Assembly: GCA_934432725.1 (NCBI GenBank)
Contig: CAKRZE010000013.1
Coordinates: 1 to 64,000, forward strand
Source of the DNA: an uncultured Eubacteriales bacterium
GTDB taxonomy: Bacteria; Bacillota; Clostridia; Oscillospirales; CAG-272
Direction: 5' to 3'
Length of the DNA: 64,000 bases
Position 1 is the first letter of the stretch. Each line of letters begins with the position of its first letter. The notes beneath the pieces were generated by a model, which saw nothing but the letters and a program-made list of their open reading frames with translations, was not told where the DNA came from and did no database searches. This document shows positions 1-9,246 of this stretch, one piece after another. The position numbers were made by a program, and so were the translations under genes.

Positions 1-346
1 ACGCGCACCGGGGGGCGGTGCGCCGCGGAGCGGAAAGCTCCGGGAAATCTTTCCTTTGAAAGATTTCAGTGCGTATTCAATCGCAAGCAAAAATGTGTGC
101 TTGCACAAACATTTTTGCGCCGTGCTTCAAGCAGCACGCGCACCGGGGGCGGTGCGCCGCGGAGCGGAAAGCTCCGGGAAATCTTTCCTTTGAAAGATTT
201 CAGTGCGTATTCAATCGCAAGCAAAAATGTGTGCTTGCACAAACATTTTTGCGCCGTGCTTCAAGCAGCACGCGCACCGGGGGGCGGTGCGCCGCGGAGC
301 GGAAAGCTCCGGGAAATCTTTCCTTTGAAAGATTTCAGTGCGTATT
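1..346. repeat. Tandem repeat of multi-hairpin units (about 135 bp, 2.6 copies)
   Basis: Units run 1-135, 136-269 and a partial 270-346; the copies are almost identical (the second has one G fewer in a G run). Each unit is packed with perfect inverted repeats: GCGCACC/GGTGCGC, CGGAGC/GCTCCG, GAAATCTTTC/GAAAGATTTC with a 4-nt loop, GCAAAAATGT/ACATTTTTGC, and GTGCT/AGCAC. Open frames run through it on both strands but carry no start signals and look like a by-product of the repeat. The array is cut by the left edge, so the true copy number is unknown. It shares only the string AAGCTCCGGG with the second tandem array near 27.8 kb. Function unknown. Confidence 0.85.
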
Positions 347-755
347 ATACCACGTTGTTTTTGTTTTTTCAAGTGGTAAATTGACAAAATCCGGAATCGG
401 TTATCCCGGGCGGGAGGAGATGAGCAGTGTTAAACTGCTTTTTTATTTGGGGGAAATAACGCCGGCTGAGAGGCTGCACTTTACGGTACGGATAATTCGG
501 GATGCATCGTTGTTCAGTGAGCCGGACCGATATTTTTTCAGCGAACGGTTCCTTGTGTTTTTTCGGGAACCGAAAAAGCTGTAGGCTGAAGGGCAAGAAA
601 AGGGAGAGTTTTTTCTTTTGCCGCATCGGAATCAGATGAAGCGCTCTTCATTTGATTGATTTCCGCGCGGCTTGATGCGGCATCATAAAACATGGGAGCC
701 TGCGGCTTTTTTAGTGGAATTGCCGTGAATGGCGAGGCATTCTGTTAAGAAACTA
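347..755. other. Intergenic stretch without recognisable gene
   Basis: About 400 bases between the repeat array and the promoter of the next operon. Short frames exist on both strands but none has a ribosome binding site or a recognisable product. I see nothing else in it. Confidence 0.5.
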
Positions 756-784
756 TTGAAATACGGGTATGTTTATGATATACT
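756..784 (+). promoter_or_regulatory. Sigma-A-type promoter of the YdjI-like operon
   Basis: TTGAAA (756-761), a 17-nt spacer and TATACT (779-784). It faces the four-gene operon that starts at 1012, leaving an untranslated leader of about 220 nt. Confidence 0.6.
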
Positions 785-1011
785 TAACACGGATCGGGTG
801 CTTATTACATAAAAATAAATATCAGATTTCGTCCGGGATGCTGCCTCGGAGAACTTACGGAATACGGGAAGCTTTCTTGCGGCTGGTACGGCAAGGATGC
901 CGCTTCGGCGGATGACTGCCGTAAGGTTGAACGGTGCGAAAGAGCGCCCGGCTCAGAGCAGATTTAGAAACAAACGGTTATGTAACAACCGATACTAGAA
1001 AGGAGCCAAAG

Positions 1012-2412
1012 ATGGGACTAATCAAAGCAGGGATAGGAGCGCTGGGAGGGGCACTTGCGGACCAGTGGAAGGAGTTTTTCTACTGTGAAGCGATGCCGAA
1101 GGAAGTGCTTGTGACGAAGGGACAGAAGCGGATAAGCGGAAGGTCATCGAACACGAAGGGGAGCGACAACATCATCTCAAACGGGTCCGGGATCGCCGTA
1201 GCGGACGGACAGTGCATGATCATCGTGGAGCAGGGCAAGGTCGTGGAGGTGTGCGCCGAGCCGGGGGAATTTACATATGACACCTCGAGCGAGCCGTCGA
1301 TCTTCTCCGGAAATCTCGGACAGAGCATAAAGGATACCTTCAAAACCATCGGCAGGCGCTTCACGTACGGGGGAGACACCGGCAAGGATCAGCGGATCTA
1401 CTATTTCAACCTGAAGGAGCTGATCGACAACAAATTCGGGACGCCGAACCCGATTCCGTTCCGTGTGGTGGACAGCAAGATCGGACTGGATGTGGATGTG
1501 TCGGTGCGCTGCTCCGGCGTGTATTCCTATAAAATTGCAAATCCCCTGCTGTTCTACACCAATGTGTGCGGGAACGTCAGCGGCGAGTATACGCGCGGGG
1601 AGCTTGACGGTCAGCTGAAAACCGAATTTATCAGTGCGCTTCAGCCCGCATTCGGACGTCTTTCGGAGCTGGAGCTGCGTCCGAACCAGATCGTCAGCCA
1701 CAACACGGAGCTGGAGGAGGCGATGAATGCCGCGCTCTCTGCCAAGTGGGGGGAGCTGCGGGGTCTGAAGGTAGTCAGCATTGCGCTCGGCTCGGTCACG
1801 CTGCCGGAAGAGGACGCGGAAATGATCAAGCAGGCGCAGCGCACGGCAATCATGCGCGACCCGACCATGGCTGCGGCTACGCTTGTCGGTGCGCAGGCGG
1901 ACGCGATGAAGGCGGCTGCTTCGAACAAAAACGGCGCAATGACCGGCTTTATGGGCATGGGCATGGCAATGAACGCGGGCGGCGGCATGAACGCCCAGAA
2001 CCTGTTTGCAATGGGGCAGCAGGCACAGCAGCAGCCGGCAGCTCCTGCGGCTGACAGCTGGAAATGCGCCTGCGGTGAAACCGTGACCGGAAAATTCTGC
2101 CCGAACTGCGGCGCGAAGAAGCCGGAGCCCAAGCCCTCCGGCGCATGGAAATGCAAATGCGGCGCTGCGGCTACCGGCAAGTTCTGCCCCGAGTGCGGCA
2201 GTCCGAAGCCTGCGGATACCGATGGCTGGACCTGCTCCTGCGGCACGGTGAACAAGGGAAAGTTCTGCCAGAACTGCGGCGCAAAGAAGCCGGCGGGCGT
2301 CCCGCAGTACCGCTGCGACAAATGCGGCTGGGAGCCGGAAAAGGGCTCTGTGCCTCCGAAGTTCTGCCCGGAATGCGGCGACCCGTTCGATGACGGCGAT
2401 ATCGTCGGATGA
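1012..2412 (+). CDS. ydjI: SPFH-domain protein with four zinc ribbons (YdjI-like)
   Basis: Cytoplasmic SPFH (stomatin/flotillin-like) scaffold protein, 466 residues. Members of this 'virion core protein' family, such as Bacillus subtilis YdjI, work with YdjG and YdjH in a membrane-stress complex, and homologues of both follow here. The SPFH region covers roughly residues 20-320. A Gly/Met/Gln-rich linker follows, then from about residue 349 come four zinc ribbons built on CxC/CxxC pairs (for example KCACGE with FCPNCG). B. subtilis YdjI is shorter and lacks such an array, so the ribbon tail is a lineage feature. ATG 1012 is chosen because AAGGAG lies just upstream; an earlier in-frame start at 934 has no good site. 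The stop overlaps the next start (ATGA), so translation is probably coupled. Confidence 0.85.
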   Translation: MGLIKAGIGALGGALADQWKEFFYCEAMPKEVLVTKGQKRISGRSSNTKGSDNIISNGSGIAVADGQCMIIVEQGKVVEVCAEPGEFTYDTSSEPSIFSGNLGQSIKDTFKTIGRRFTYGGDTGKDQRIYYFNLKELIDNKFGTPNPIPFRVVDSKIGLDVDVSVRCSGVYSYKIANPLLFYTNVCGNVSGEYTRGELDGQLKTEFISALQPAFGRLSELELRPNQIVSHNTELEEAMNAALSAKWGELRGLKVVSIALGSVTLPEEDAEMIKQAQRTAIMRDPTMAAATLVGAQADAMKAAASNKNGAMTGFMGMGMAMNAGGGMNAQNLFAMGQQAQQQPAAPAADSWKCACGETVTGKFCPNCGAKKPEPKPSGAWKCKCGAAATGKFCPECGSPKPADTDGWTCSCGTVNKGKFCQNCGAKKPAGVPQYRCDKCGWEPEKGSVPPKFCPECGDPFDDGDIVG

Positions 2413-2933
2413 GCCGGACGGCAGCCGTGACGGCGGTCGGAGCGGCACTGTCCGGCGGCACGCCGCTCAGCCGGTATTTTGCCCGGCGCAGGGCATCGGC
2501 TGCGGACAAACGCCCCGGCAGCGCACCTGCACAGGCAGCGCCGGACACGGCGAAGCTGACCTCGTTTTTCTGGAGACAAACGAGCGAAAATGCGGATGCA
2601 TGCTTTGTGTTTTCCTTGGGCAAGGCGCAGGGAGACGGAAAAGCGGAGGGGCATTATCTGAACTGCACGTTCCGGACGCCGGACGGGGAGACGGCAGAGT
2701 ACGGGGATGTCCCCGTCACAGAGGAGCAGTGGAGCAGGCTGGAGGAGGCTCTGCGCGGGCTTTCGCTTCCGCCCTATCAGCCGCCGGATCCGGATATACT
2801 GGACGCCTCCGACAGCTGTGTGGAGATTTGCCGGACGGGAACCGGCGGGCGCCTTGCGGATCGGTATGACGGCGAACATGCCCATGAGCTTTATGCATTT
2901 CTTATGACATTCCTCGGGCAGATCACCGGGTGA
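2409..2933 (+). CDS. Protein of unknown function in the YdjI-like operon
   Basis: A 174-residue protein I do not recognise. The first 45 residues are Ala/Arg/Ser-rich and low in complexity. The remainder looks like a compact alpha/beta domain with an acidic middle (TEEQWSRLEEALRGL) followed by a Pro-rich turn. There is no signal peptide or membrane segment, so a cytoplasmic location is likely. It overlaps the SPFH gene by 4 bp and lies 53 bp before the YdjG-like gene, so it is co-transcribed and plausibly belongs to the same complex. Nothing in the sequence shows its activity. Confidence 0.7.
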   Translation: MSRTAAVTAVGAALSGGTPLSRYFARRRASAADKRPGSAPAQAAPDTAKLTSFFWRQTSENADACFVFSLGKAQGDGKAEGHYLNCTFRTPDGETAEYGDVPVTEEQWSRLEEALRGLSLPPYQPPDPDILDASDSCVEICRTGTGGRLADRYDGEHAHELYAFLMTFLGQITG

Positions 2934-2986
2934 AGGATGCCCTCGGCTGCCGGAAAAGAGACAGCCGGGCGAAAGGAGAACGCAAT

Positions 2987-4081
2987 ATGCAAACCTTGCA
3001 GGAATACAAATGCCCCTGCTGCGGCGGCGCGATTGCCTTTGACAGCACGCTTCAGAAAATGAAGTGTCCGTACTGCGACACGGAATTTGAGATGGAGGCG
3101 CTTCAGGGCTATGACGCGGCATTAAAGGGCGAGCGCGCCGACGATATGCACTGGGATACGGCGGCGGGGAGCGAATGGAGCGCGGACGAAGCGAAGGGAC
3201 TGCGGTCCTATATCTGCAAATCCTGCGGCGGAGAGATCGTGGGGGACGCGACAACGGCGGCGACCTCCTGCCCGTTCTGCGGGAACCCGGTGGTGATGAT
3301 GGAGCAGCTTGCGGGTGCGCTGAAGCCGGACCTTGTCATTCCGTTCAAGCTGGACAAAAAAGCGGCGAAGGCGGGACTTGAAAGACATGTGTCGGGCAAG
3401 CGGCTTTTGCCGAAGGTGTTCCGGGATCAGAACCACATCGATGAGATCAAGGGCGTGTATGTTCCGGTCTGGCTGTTTGATACCGAGGCGGATGCGGAGG
3501 TCAGATACCGCGCCACAACGGTCCGGACCTGGAGTGACCCGGATTACGACTATACCGAAACAAGCCATTTTCTGGTGCAGCGGGGCGGCAGCATCGGCTT
3601 TGAGCATGTGCCGGTGGACGGCTCCGAGAAGATGCCGGACGCGCTGATGGAATCGATCGAGCCGTATGACTTTTCGGGCGCCGTGGACTTTCAGACGGCA
3701 TATCTTGCGGGATATCTGGCGGATAAGTACGATGTGACGGCGGAGCAGAGCGTTTCACGCGCCAATGAGCGCGTAAAGCGCTCCACAGAGCAGGCGTTTG
3801 AGCGCACGGTTCAGGGATATGAATCGGTGGTGACGGAGAGCAGCAGCATACAGCTCCGCGGGGGACGCGCGAGATATGCGCTGTATCCGGTCTGGCTTCT
3901 GAATACAACGTGGAACGGGAATCGGTATACCTTTGCCATGAACGGACAGACGGGAAGGTTTGTCGGCGATCTCCCCGTCGATAAGGCGGCGGCGCGGAGA
4001 TGGCGGTTCTGGCTGACGGTCGGCTGCGGCGCCGCGATATACGGGCTTGCATGGCTTCTGTGGCTTGCCGGAATTCTGTGA
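2987..4081 (+). CDS. ydjG: Zinc-ribbon membrane protein (YdjG-like)
   Basis: 364-residue protein with two N-terminal zinc ribbons (YKCPCCGG with CPYCDTE at about residues 6-30; YICKSCGGE with CPFCGNP at about 75-105), a soluble middle domain, and one hydrophobic C-terminal segment (about 340-364) that should anchor it in the membrane. This is the layout of B. subtilis YdjG, which recruits the SPFH partner YdjI to the membrane. ATG 2987 follows AAAGGAG; an upstream frame extension to 2930 has no ribosome site. The next gene begins 12 bp after the stop. Role is inferred from family and operon; confidence in the family is good. Confidence 0.8.
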   Translation: MQTLQEYKCPCCGGAIAFDSTLQKMKCPYCDTEFEMEALQGYDAALKGERADDMHWDTAAGSEWSADEAKGLRSYICKSCGGEIVGDATTAATSCPFCGNPVVMMEQLAGALKPDLVIPFKLDKKAAKAGLERHVSGKRLLPKVFRDQNHIDEIKGVYVPVWLFDTEADAEVRYRATTVRTWSDPDYDYTETSHFLVQRGGSIGFEHVPVDGSEKMPDALMESIEPYDFSGAVDFQTAYLAGYLADKYDVTAEQSVSRANERVKRSTEQAFERTVQGYESVVTESSSIQLRGGRARYALYPVWLLNTTWNGNRYTFAMNGQTGRFVGDLPVDKAAARRWRFWLTVGCGAAIYGLAWLLWLAGIL

Positions 4082-4093
4082 GGGAGAGGACAG

Positions 4094-4927
4094 ATGAAAA
4101 AGAATTTCATATGGGCGCTGTTTGCGCTGCTGCTCTGCCTGAGTGTGCTGCATCCGCTCCCGATCTGCTCTGCCGATCCGGAGGGACAGGATAAGGAGCC
4201 GGCGTACCTCACGGATACGGCGGATATCCTGACCGACAGCGAGGAAAAGGAGCTTTCCGATCTGCTGCGCGGGATCAGCACGCGTCAAAGACTGACGGTT
4301 GCGGTTGTCACGGTGAAGGACTGCGGCGGAAAAACGCAGAGAGCCTTTGCGGATGATTATTTTGACGACGGCGGCTATGGCTATGGCGCGGACCGCGACG
4401 GCGTGCTGCTGCTTGTTGATATGGGAGAGCGGCAGTGCTGGATCAGCACGCACGGCTATGGGATCACGGCGTTTACCGATGCGGGCATTGCATACATCGG
4501 GGACGCGGTGAAGGATGACATGTCCGACGGAGACTATGCCGGAGCATTCCGGCGGTATGCGGAGCTGTGCGATGATTTTGTCACGCAGGCACGGGAAGGT
4601 AAGCCGTATGACACGGAAACCATGCCGCGCCGTCCCCTGCCGGTGCTCGCGATTCCGATTTCGCTTGCGATCGGCTTTGTCATTGCGCTGATCACGGTCG
4701 GCGGGATGAAGGGACAGCTGAAATCGGTCCGCAGCCAGCCCTTGGCGGACTGCTATGTGCGGAAGGACAGCATGGAGGTGACCCGGAGCAGCGATCTGTT
4801 TCTGTACAGCACACTCAGCCGCACACAGCGCCCGAAGGAGAACGATTCCAGCTCCTCCTCCGGCGGCAGCAGCACCCATACCTCCTCCTCCGGCTCTACC
4901 CACGGCGGCGGCGGTTTCGGGTTTTGA
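4094..4927 (+). CDS. ydjH: TPM-domain membrane protein (YdjH/YgcG-like)
   Basis: 277 residues: an N-terminal signal or anchor segment (about 5-25), a TPM domain (about 35-170, with AYLTDTADILTDSEE and the DRDGVLLLVDM core), a second membrane segment (about 185-205), and a Ser/Gly-rich tail ending in HGGGGFGF. TPM domains of YgcG type face outside the cytoplasmic membrane. The Gly-rich C terminus is typical of the family. It is the last gene of the operon, with GAGGGAGAGG before the ATG and a strong terminator 12 bp after the stop. With the YdjI- and YdjG-like genes it reproduces the core of the B. subtilis ydjGHI set, without the PspA homologue. Confidence 0.8.
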   Translation: MKKNFIWALFALLLCLSVLHPLPICSADPEGQDKEPAYLTDTADILTDSEEKELSDLLRGISTRQRLTVAVVTVKDCGGKTQRAFADDYFDDGGYGYGADRDGVLLLVDMGERQCWISTHGYGITAFTDAGIAYIGDAVKDDMSDGDYAGAFRRYAELCDDFVTQAREGKPYDTETMPRRPLPVLAIPISLAIGFVIALITVGGMKGQLKSVRSQPLADCYVRKDSMEVTRSSDLFLYSTLSRTQRPKENDSSSSSGGSSTHTSSSGSTHGGGGFGF

Positions 4928-4938
4928 GGGATAAAAAG

Positions 4939-4975
4939 AAGCTCCCCCTTCTTATGCGTGAAGGGGGAGCTTTTG
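4939..4975 (+). terminator. Rho-independent terminator
   Basis: A 13-bp perfect stem (AAGCTCCCCCTTC/GAAGGGGGAGCTT) with an 8-nt loop followed by a short T run, placed directly after the YdjH-like gene. Confidence 0.85.
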
Positions 4976-5416
4976 TGACGATGTATATTCGGGGCTGTTC
5001 CCCGGATCCGGCAGATCGGAAATACGGTCGCCGGCATGGGAGGACGGGCGGCAAGTGCTGCATGCGATTGAGCATCGCTCTGACCGCAGCGGAAACGGCT
5101 CGGATATGCAGGCAGGGACGCCAAAGGACCTCCGGAGGCAGGCTATTTAACAACTTAATGTGTGCCCAAAACTCTTTTGGAGTTGTCAGCCCCTCTTTTG
5201 CATGGGGCGGACTGACACTGCTTTTTGCTGCTGAAGACATTTATAATGCAGGAAAAATGATGAAATATGAGTCGAAAAGGATGTCTGTGCGCATATTTTA
5301 AGGGCTGCTCTAAAACATTGTGTTTTGGAGCAGTCCTTTTTGATGCTTTCTTTCGGCGGGAACAATATTTTTTCAGAAAAATCCGCTGCCCCGGCCGGAG
5401 ACGGAGATTGCCGGAG
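4976..5416. other. Intergenic region with a second terminator
   Basis: The only clear structure is a hairpin at 5302-5341 (15-bp stem with two G-U pairs, GGCTGCTC... paired with ...GAGCAGTCC) followed by five T on the plus strand. It sits between the plus-strand operon and the end of the minus-strand hydrolase gene, so it may stop leftover transcription from both sides. No gene is recognisable. Confidence 0.5.
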
Positions 5417-6775
5417 TTATTTTTCGGTGATCACATCGGAGGCAAAAATCTTTTCGACCTTGGTTTCGTCATCGATCAGGCGCTTTAAACCGTTTGCTGC
5501 AATATTCTGCATATACAGCTTATCAATGCTTCCCTGACGACGGAATGCAACAAGATGCCCGTCCGGCTCGCCGCCTCCGCAGCGGGTAATCATGACATCC
5601 CGCAGGACAAGGCGGTCGATCGGAGCAAAGACACGGATATAGTCTGTCTGTCGGGCATCCTCCGACTGCTCAAAGGTGGTCAGCCCGTCCAGTACAATGC
5701 TCTGCATACGGGGAAGATTATCCTCCGGGAACCGGAAATCGGTGTCATAGAAGGGGAGTCCGAGCTCAATCAGCGGGCGGGAGTCGCGCGGGTTGTGATG
5801 GCGGATGTTTTTCATGGTCAGGCATTCGACATTGCCGCCGATGCTGAAGAGGAAGCTCTCCCGGTAATCGTATACCGGAGGATCCTCGCGCAGATCAATG
5901 TTTTCAAAGAAAATATTCTTAAAATCTCCGTAGGTTTTGCCGGGGAACCAGCAGTTGACGTAGAATCCGAAGCTGCGGTAGGTTCCGGTGACATTGCGGA
6001 TCGTGACGCGGTCCAGCGTGCCGTGCCGATGAGAGAGAAGGCGGATTGCCTGATCGGCATGATCAAGCATAACGCCGTCCACCAGAACGTCTGTGATGGA
6101 GGAGACACCGTCATGTTCGTCCGGACCGATGTTCATGAAATCGTCTCCTACATCGCCGCCGACGTTTTTGACTGTCAAAAACTGACCGGGACCCCAGAAA
6201 TGGAAGCCGTCCTGATTCTGCGCATACAGCTTGTCGGGAAGATCAAGCCAGACATTTTCAATCAAAACATTTTTGAAATTTCCGATTGTTGTGGAGAAGG
6301 TGCGGAAATTGCGGATGACAAGATCCCTTACGGTGAGATATTCAACGCCGTAAAACTCAAGGGTGAAGATCCAGTGCTCTCCGTGGAAGTTTTCGCGTTC
6401 GCGGCTGCCTTCGGGAGCCTGGACATGGTGCGCCTGACGCTTGCAGTCCTGATTGTAGGTTCCGCCCAAAAGGGAGATGTTGCGTGTTTTCCGCTCCTTG
6501 AAATCCCACTCCTTGTTGGACACTATGGAGCGGTTGGAATCGGCAAGCTGGAAAAAACCGCAGTCACGGGAAAGGCACTCAATGGTTGTGTTGGAATAGA
6601 GATCAAGCCCGCTGACCAGCGCGGCACCGTCCATGATCAGCCAGATGCCGGTTGTTCCGTCTCTGGCTTCATCCAATACAGCCTGAAGCGCCGCAGTGTC
6701 ATCTGTGCCGCCTCCGGTATAAACATCGCTGTCAAGCTTTGCAACGGAGCTGGCATAAATTCTTTTGTACTTCAT
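5417..6775 (-). CDS. Right-handed beta-helix glycosidase-like protein
   Basis: 452-residue protein with the repeating N-x-x-I/V-x-N pattern of a pectate-lyase-type beta helix. It carries motifs that resemble the GH28 polygalacturonase active site: QDGFHF (compare NTDG), GDDFMNIG (compare GDDC) and LLSHRHG (compare GHG). No signal peptide is visible, so it probably acts inside the cell on small sugar fragments. ATG 6775 follows GAAAGGAAA; a longer frame reaching 6832 lacks a site. It is a single-gene unit with its own promoter. Substrate cannot be read from the sequence; a non-GH28 beta-helix enzyme is the main alternative. Confidence 0.7.
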   Translation of the reverse strand: MKYKRIYASSVAKLDSDVYTGGGTDDTAALQAVLDEARDGTTGIWLIMDGAALVSGLDLYSNTTIECLSRDCGFFQLADSNRSIVSNKEWDFKERKTRNISLLGGTYNQDCKRQAHHVQAPEGSRERENFHGEHWIFTLEFYGVEYLTVRDLVIRNFRTFSTTIGNFKNVLIENVWLDLPDKLYAQNQDGFHFWGPGQFLTVKNVGGDVGDDFMNIGPDEHDGVSSITDVLVDGVMLDHADQAIRLLSHRHGTLDRVTIRNVTGTYRSFGFYVNCWFPGKTYGDFKNIFFENIDLREDPPVYDYRESFLFSIGGNVECLTMKNIRHHNPRDSRPLIELGLPFYDTDFRFPEDNLPRMQSIVLDGLTTFEQSEDARQTDYIRVFAPIDRLVLRDVMITRCGGGEPDGHLVAFRRQGSIDKLYMQNIAANGLKRLIDDETKVEKIFASDVITEK

Positions 6776-6930
6776 GTTCAGGTTTCCTTTCTTTCTGCTC
6801 CGCAGGAGGGCGCCATCGGCGCGTAACCGCATGCGGGGCTTTTTTTCTGCGGATTGTTATTTGAGATATGTAACCCTGATTTTCGGTTCTGAGGGAGGCA
6901 AAAACGGACGTTTCTGCACTCTTCCCAGTC

Positions 6931-6959
6931 ATTGTAGCACATTTCCCGCTTTTTCGCAA
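6931..6959 (-). promoter_or_regulatory. Promoter of the beta-helix hydrolase gene
   Basis: Read on the minus strand: TTGCGA (6954-6959), 17-nt spacer, TACAAT (6931-6936), about 155 nt upstream of the start at 6775. Confidence 0.6.
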
Positions 6960-7060
6960 GAAAAAAATATGACGGAGAGAAAGATACGTCTTCCGGCATC
7001 ATAATCGACGGAATTCTTTCATAAGATGAAACAAATCAATCCGAAGCAGGAGTGAATGCC

Positions 7061-7336
7061 ATGAAGGATATGGAGGCCATATACAAAGAGTCCAATGACC
7101 GGTGTGTATTGCTGGCACAGTATATTACGGAGCATCATGCAACGGTGCGTACAACTGCCGGTGTATTCGGAATATCAAAATCCACGGTACATAAGGATCT
7201 GACCGAGAAGCTTCCGCACACGCATCCCGTGCTGTACGGAGCGGTTAAGACACTTTTAGACAAAAACAAAGCAGAAAGGCACCTGAGGGGTGGAGAAGCG
7301 ACAAAAAGGAAGTATCTTGCGAAAAAAAAGAGCTGA
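7061..7336 (+). CDS. spoIIID: Sporulation transcription factor SpoIIID
   Basis: 91-residue DNA-binding regulator, the usual family length. The helix-turn-helix is clear (TTAGVFGISKSTVHKDL at about residues 27-43) and the basic tail (RKYLAKKKS) matches the second DNA-contacting region of SpoIIID. In endospore formers it acts in the mother cell after sigma-E to switch many genes on or off. ATG 7061 is preferred over GTG 7052 because AGGAG lies 8 nt upstream. It is monocistronic here, which is common. It is the best single sign in the window that the organism sporulates. Confidence 0.93.
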   Translation: MKDMEAIYKESNDRCVLLAQYITEHHATVRTTAGVFGISKSTVHKDLTEKLPHTHPVLYGAVKTLLDKNKAERHLRGGEATKRKYLAKKKS

Positions 7337-8016
7337 AATGCGGGAAAGAAGCCCGCTGTGCCGACAGGATACGAAGAATTCTGCAAAGGAGCATGCGGTA
7401 TAATAGCCGCGTGAAGGATCACCGCGCGATCCGTTACAGAGCTGCCGTTTTCCTGTGCTGCGCACAGCTGAGGCGCCTGCGGCTTGGTTGGCGGTGTCCC
7501 GGTACAGCGGTTTCCCCTGACGCACCGCGGGGAAAAGCATATGGCTTTCCTTTGTCGGCATGCACAGGAAAAGTCCGGCGGGACGGGACACCTGCGGTAT
7601 GGCTGATGCACGGAGTCCTTCGGCATGTGCCGGTCGGTACACGAAACAAAGGAAACCGTATCTGAGGCTGTGCCGGACTTGTGTCTGACATGCGGGCATG
7701 GCTGCTCCGGGATCGGTGCCGGTATGTTGCCGCAGCTGCTTTTGTCTGCAAGCTGTTCCGGCTGGCTGATCTGCATTTGTTTTCAGGATTTTCTCCGGCA
7801 AGGCTGTTTTTACCGGAAAAGCCGCGCTGGCAGGCAAATGCAGGCAGAATTTTTTGTCCTGCATCGCAGGGATGCTTCTTTCGGCTGGAGGCACACCGCG
7901 CGGCATCAGGAGCCGGGAGACTGCGGATTACCGCATACAATCAGGTATGCAGCCGCTGAGCGGCTGGCGGAAATATTTTTCAGGTATTATAAAACAGAGG
8001 GAGGTCCGGAACGGGT
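7337..8016. other. Long intergenic region before glgC
   Basis: About 680 bases. Several overlapping frames exist on both strands, but their Cys/Arg/Ala-rich products and lack of ribosome sites mark them as chance frames. A TATAAT string at 7399-7404 has no matching -35. The only useful signal is GGGAGG just before the glgC start. I see no gene. Confidence 0.5.
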
Positions 8017-9246
8017 ATGAATTCGGATAGGATGGAGAGCAAAAAGGACTGTATTGCAATGCTGCTTGCCGGAGGGCAGGGCAGCAGACTTTATACGCTG
8101 ACGGAGAATACGGCAAAACCGGCGGTTCCGTTCGGGGGAAAATATCGGATTATTGACTTTACCTTATCAAACCTTGTCAACTCCGGAATCGATACGGTGG
8201 GGGTTTTGACACAGTACCAGCCGCTTGTGCTGAATGAATACATAGGAAACGGTCAGACATGGGATCTGGACCGGATTCAGGGCGGACTGCGCATTCTTCC
8301 TCCGTATCAGGGCAAGACCGGCTCCGACTGGTACAGCGGAACGGCAAATGCAGTTTGGCAGAATGCCAACTTCATGGAGCGCTATGCACCGGAGGATGTC
8401 CTGATTCTTTCCGGCGATCATGTTTACAAAATGGATTACGGACCGCTTCTCGCATATCACAGAAGGCAAAATGCGGACTGCACCATCGCATCCGTATGTG
8501 TCGCGCCCGAAAGCGCATCCAGATACGGCATTCTGACCGCCGGTCCGGACGGGAGAATCCGGGAATTTGAAGAAAAGCCGGACAAGCCAAAAAGCTGCTG
8601 CGCCTCTATGGGGGTTTACGTGTTCCGGAAGAAAATTCTGCTGGAGTATCTGAAGCAGGATGATGCATGCCCGGAATCCTCTCATGATTTCGGAAAAGAT
8701 GTGATCCCTCATATGCTGTCCATGGGAGAGCGGATGTTCATGTATCCATTTGAGGGGTATTGGAAGGATGTCGGGACGGTAGAGAGCTATTGGGAGGCGA
8801 ATATGGACCTTCTCGGGAAGCCGCCGCGGTTTGATCTGCACGACACTGCATGGCGGATTATGTCCGGGGGGCAGCCCCATGTTCCGCAGTCTGTGGGAAA
8901 GGACGGCTGTCTGCGGCAGTGCATTGCGGCGGAGGGCTGTGAAATTGACGGCTACGCCGAGAGCTCTGTGCTGTTTCACAATGTGAAAATCGGCAAGGGC
9001 GCTGTGGTGCGCCATTCCATTCTGATGGATGATGTGACTGTGGAGGCAGGGGCAAAGGTGGAGTACAGTATTCTGGATCGGGGTGTGACGGTCGGCTCGT
9101 GTGCCAGCGTCGGCAAGCCGCGCAATGACGGGGCACGGATCACACTGGTCGGTGCCGGAGCCGTGGTCCGGAACGGAATGAGGGTCGGAGAGGGCGTGCG
9201 TCTGAACGGGAATGCCGTATCCGTACCCGGAGAGGAGGCGGTTTAG
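8017..9246 (+). CDS. glgC: Glucose-1-phosphate adenylyltransferase, catalytic subunit
   Basis: 409 residues, normal length. It makes ADP-glucose from glucose-1-phosphate and ATP, the first committed step of glycogen synthesis. The nucleotide-binding GGQGSRL and the [15 protein letters not shown] motif are at about residues 18-50. The sugar-binding region (GTANAVWQN) is at about 110, EEKP at about 185, and a left-handed beta-helix occupies the C terminus. GGGAGG lies before ATG 8017. It abuts glgD with no gap, and glgA overlaps glgD, so the three form one operon. Confidence 0.95.
   Translation: MNSDRMESKKDCIAMLLAGGQGSRLYTLTENTAKPAVPFGGKYRIIDFTLSNLVNSGIDTVGVLTQYQPLVLNEYIGNGQTWDLDRIQGGLRILPPYQGKTGSDWYSGTANAVWQNANFMERYAPEDVLILSGDHVYKMDYGPLLAYHRRQNADCTIASVCVAPESASRYGILTAGPDGRIREFEEKPDKPKSCCASMGVYVFRKKILLEYLKQDDACPESSHDFGKDVIPHMLSMGERMFMYPFEGYWKDVGTVESYWEANMDLLGKPPRFDLHDTAWRIMSGGQPHVPQSVGKDGCLRQCIAAEGCEIDGYAESSVLFHNVKIGKGAVVRHSILMDDVTVEAGAKVEYSILDRGVTVGSCASVGKPRNDGARITLVGAGAVVRNGMRVGEGVRLNGNAVSVPGEEAV

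Noticed and set aside
1..346. CRISPR array
   Set aside because: The repeats abut without unique spacers and the unit is about 135 bp, far longer than a CRISPR repeat.
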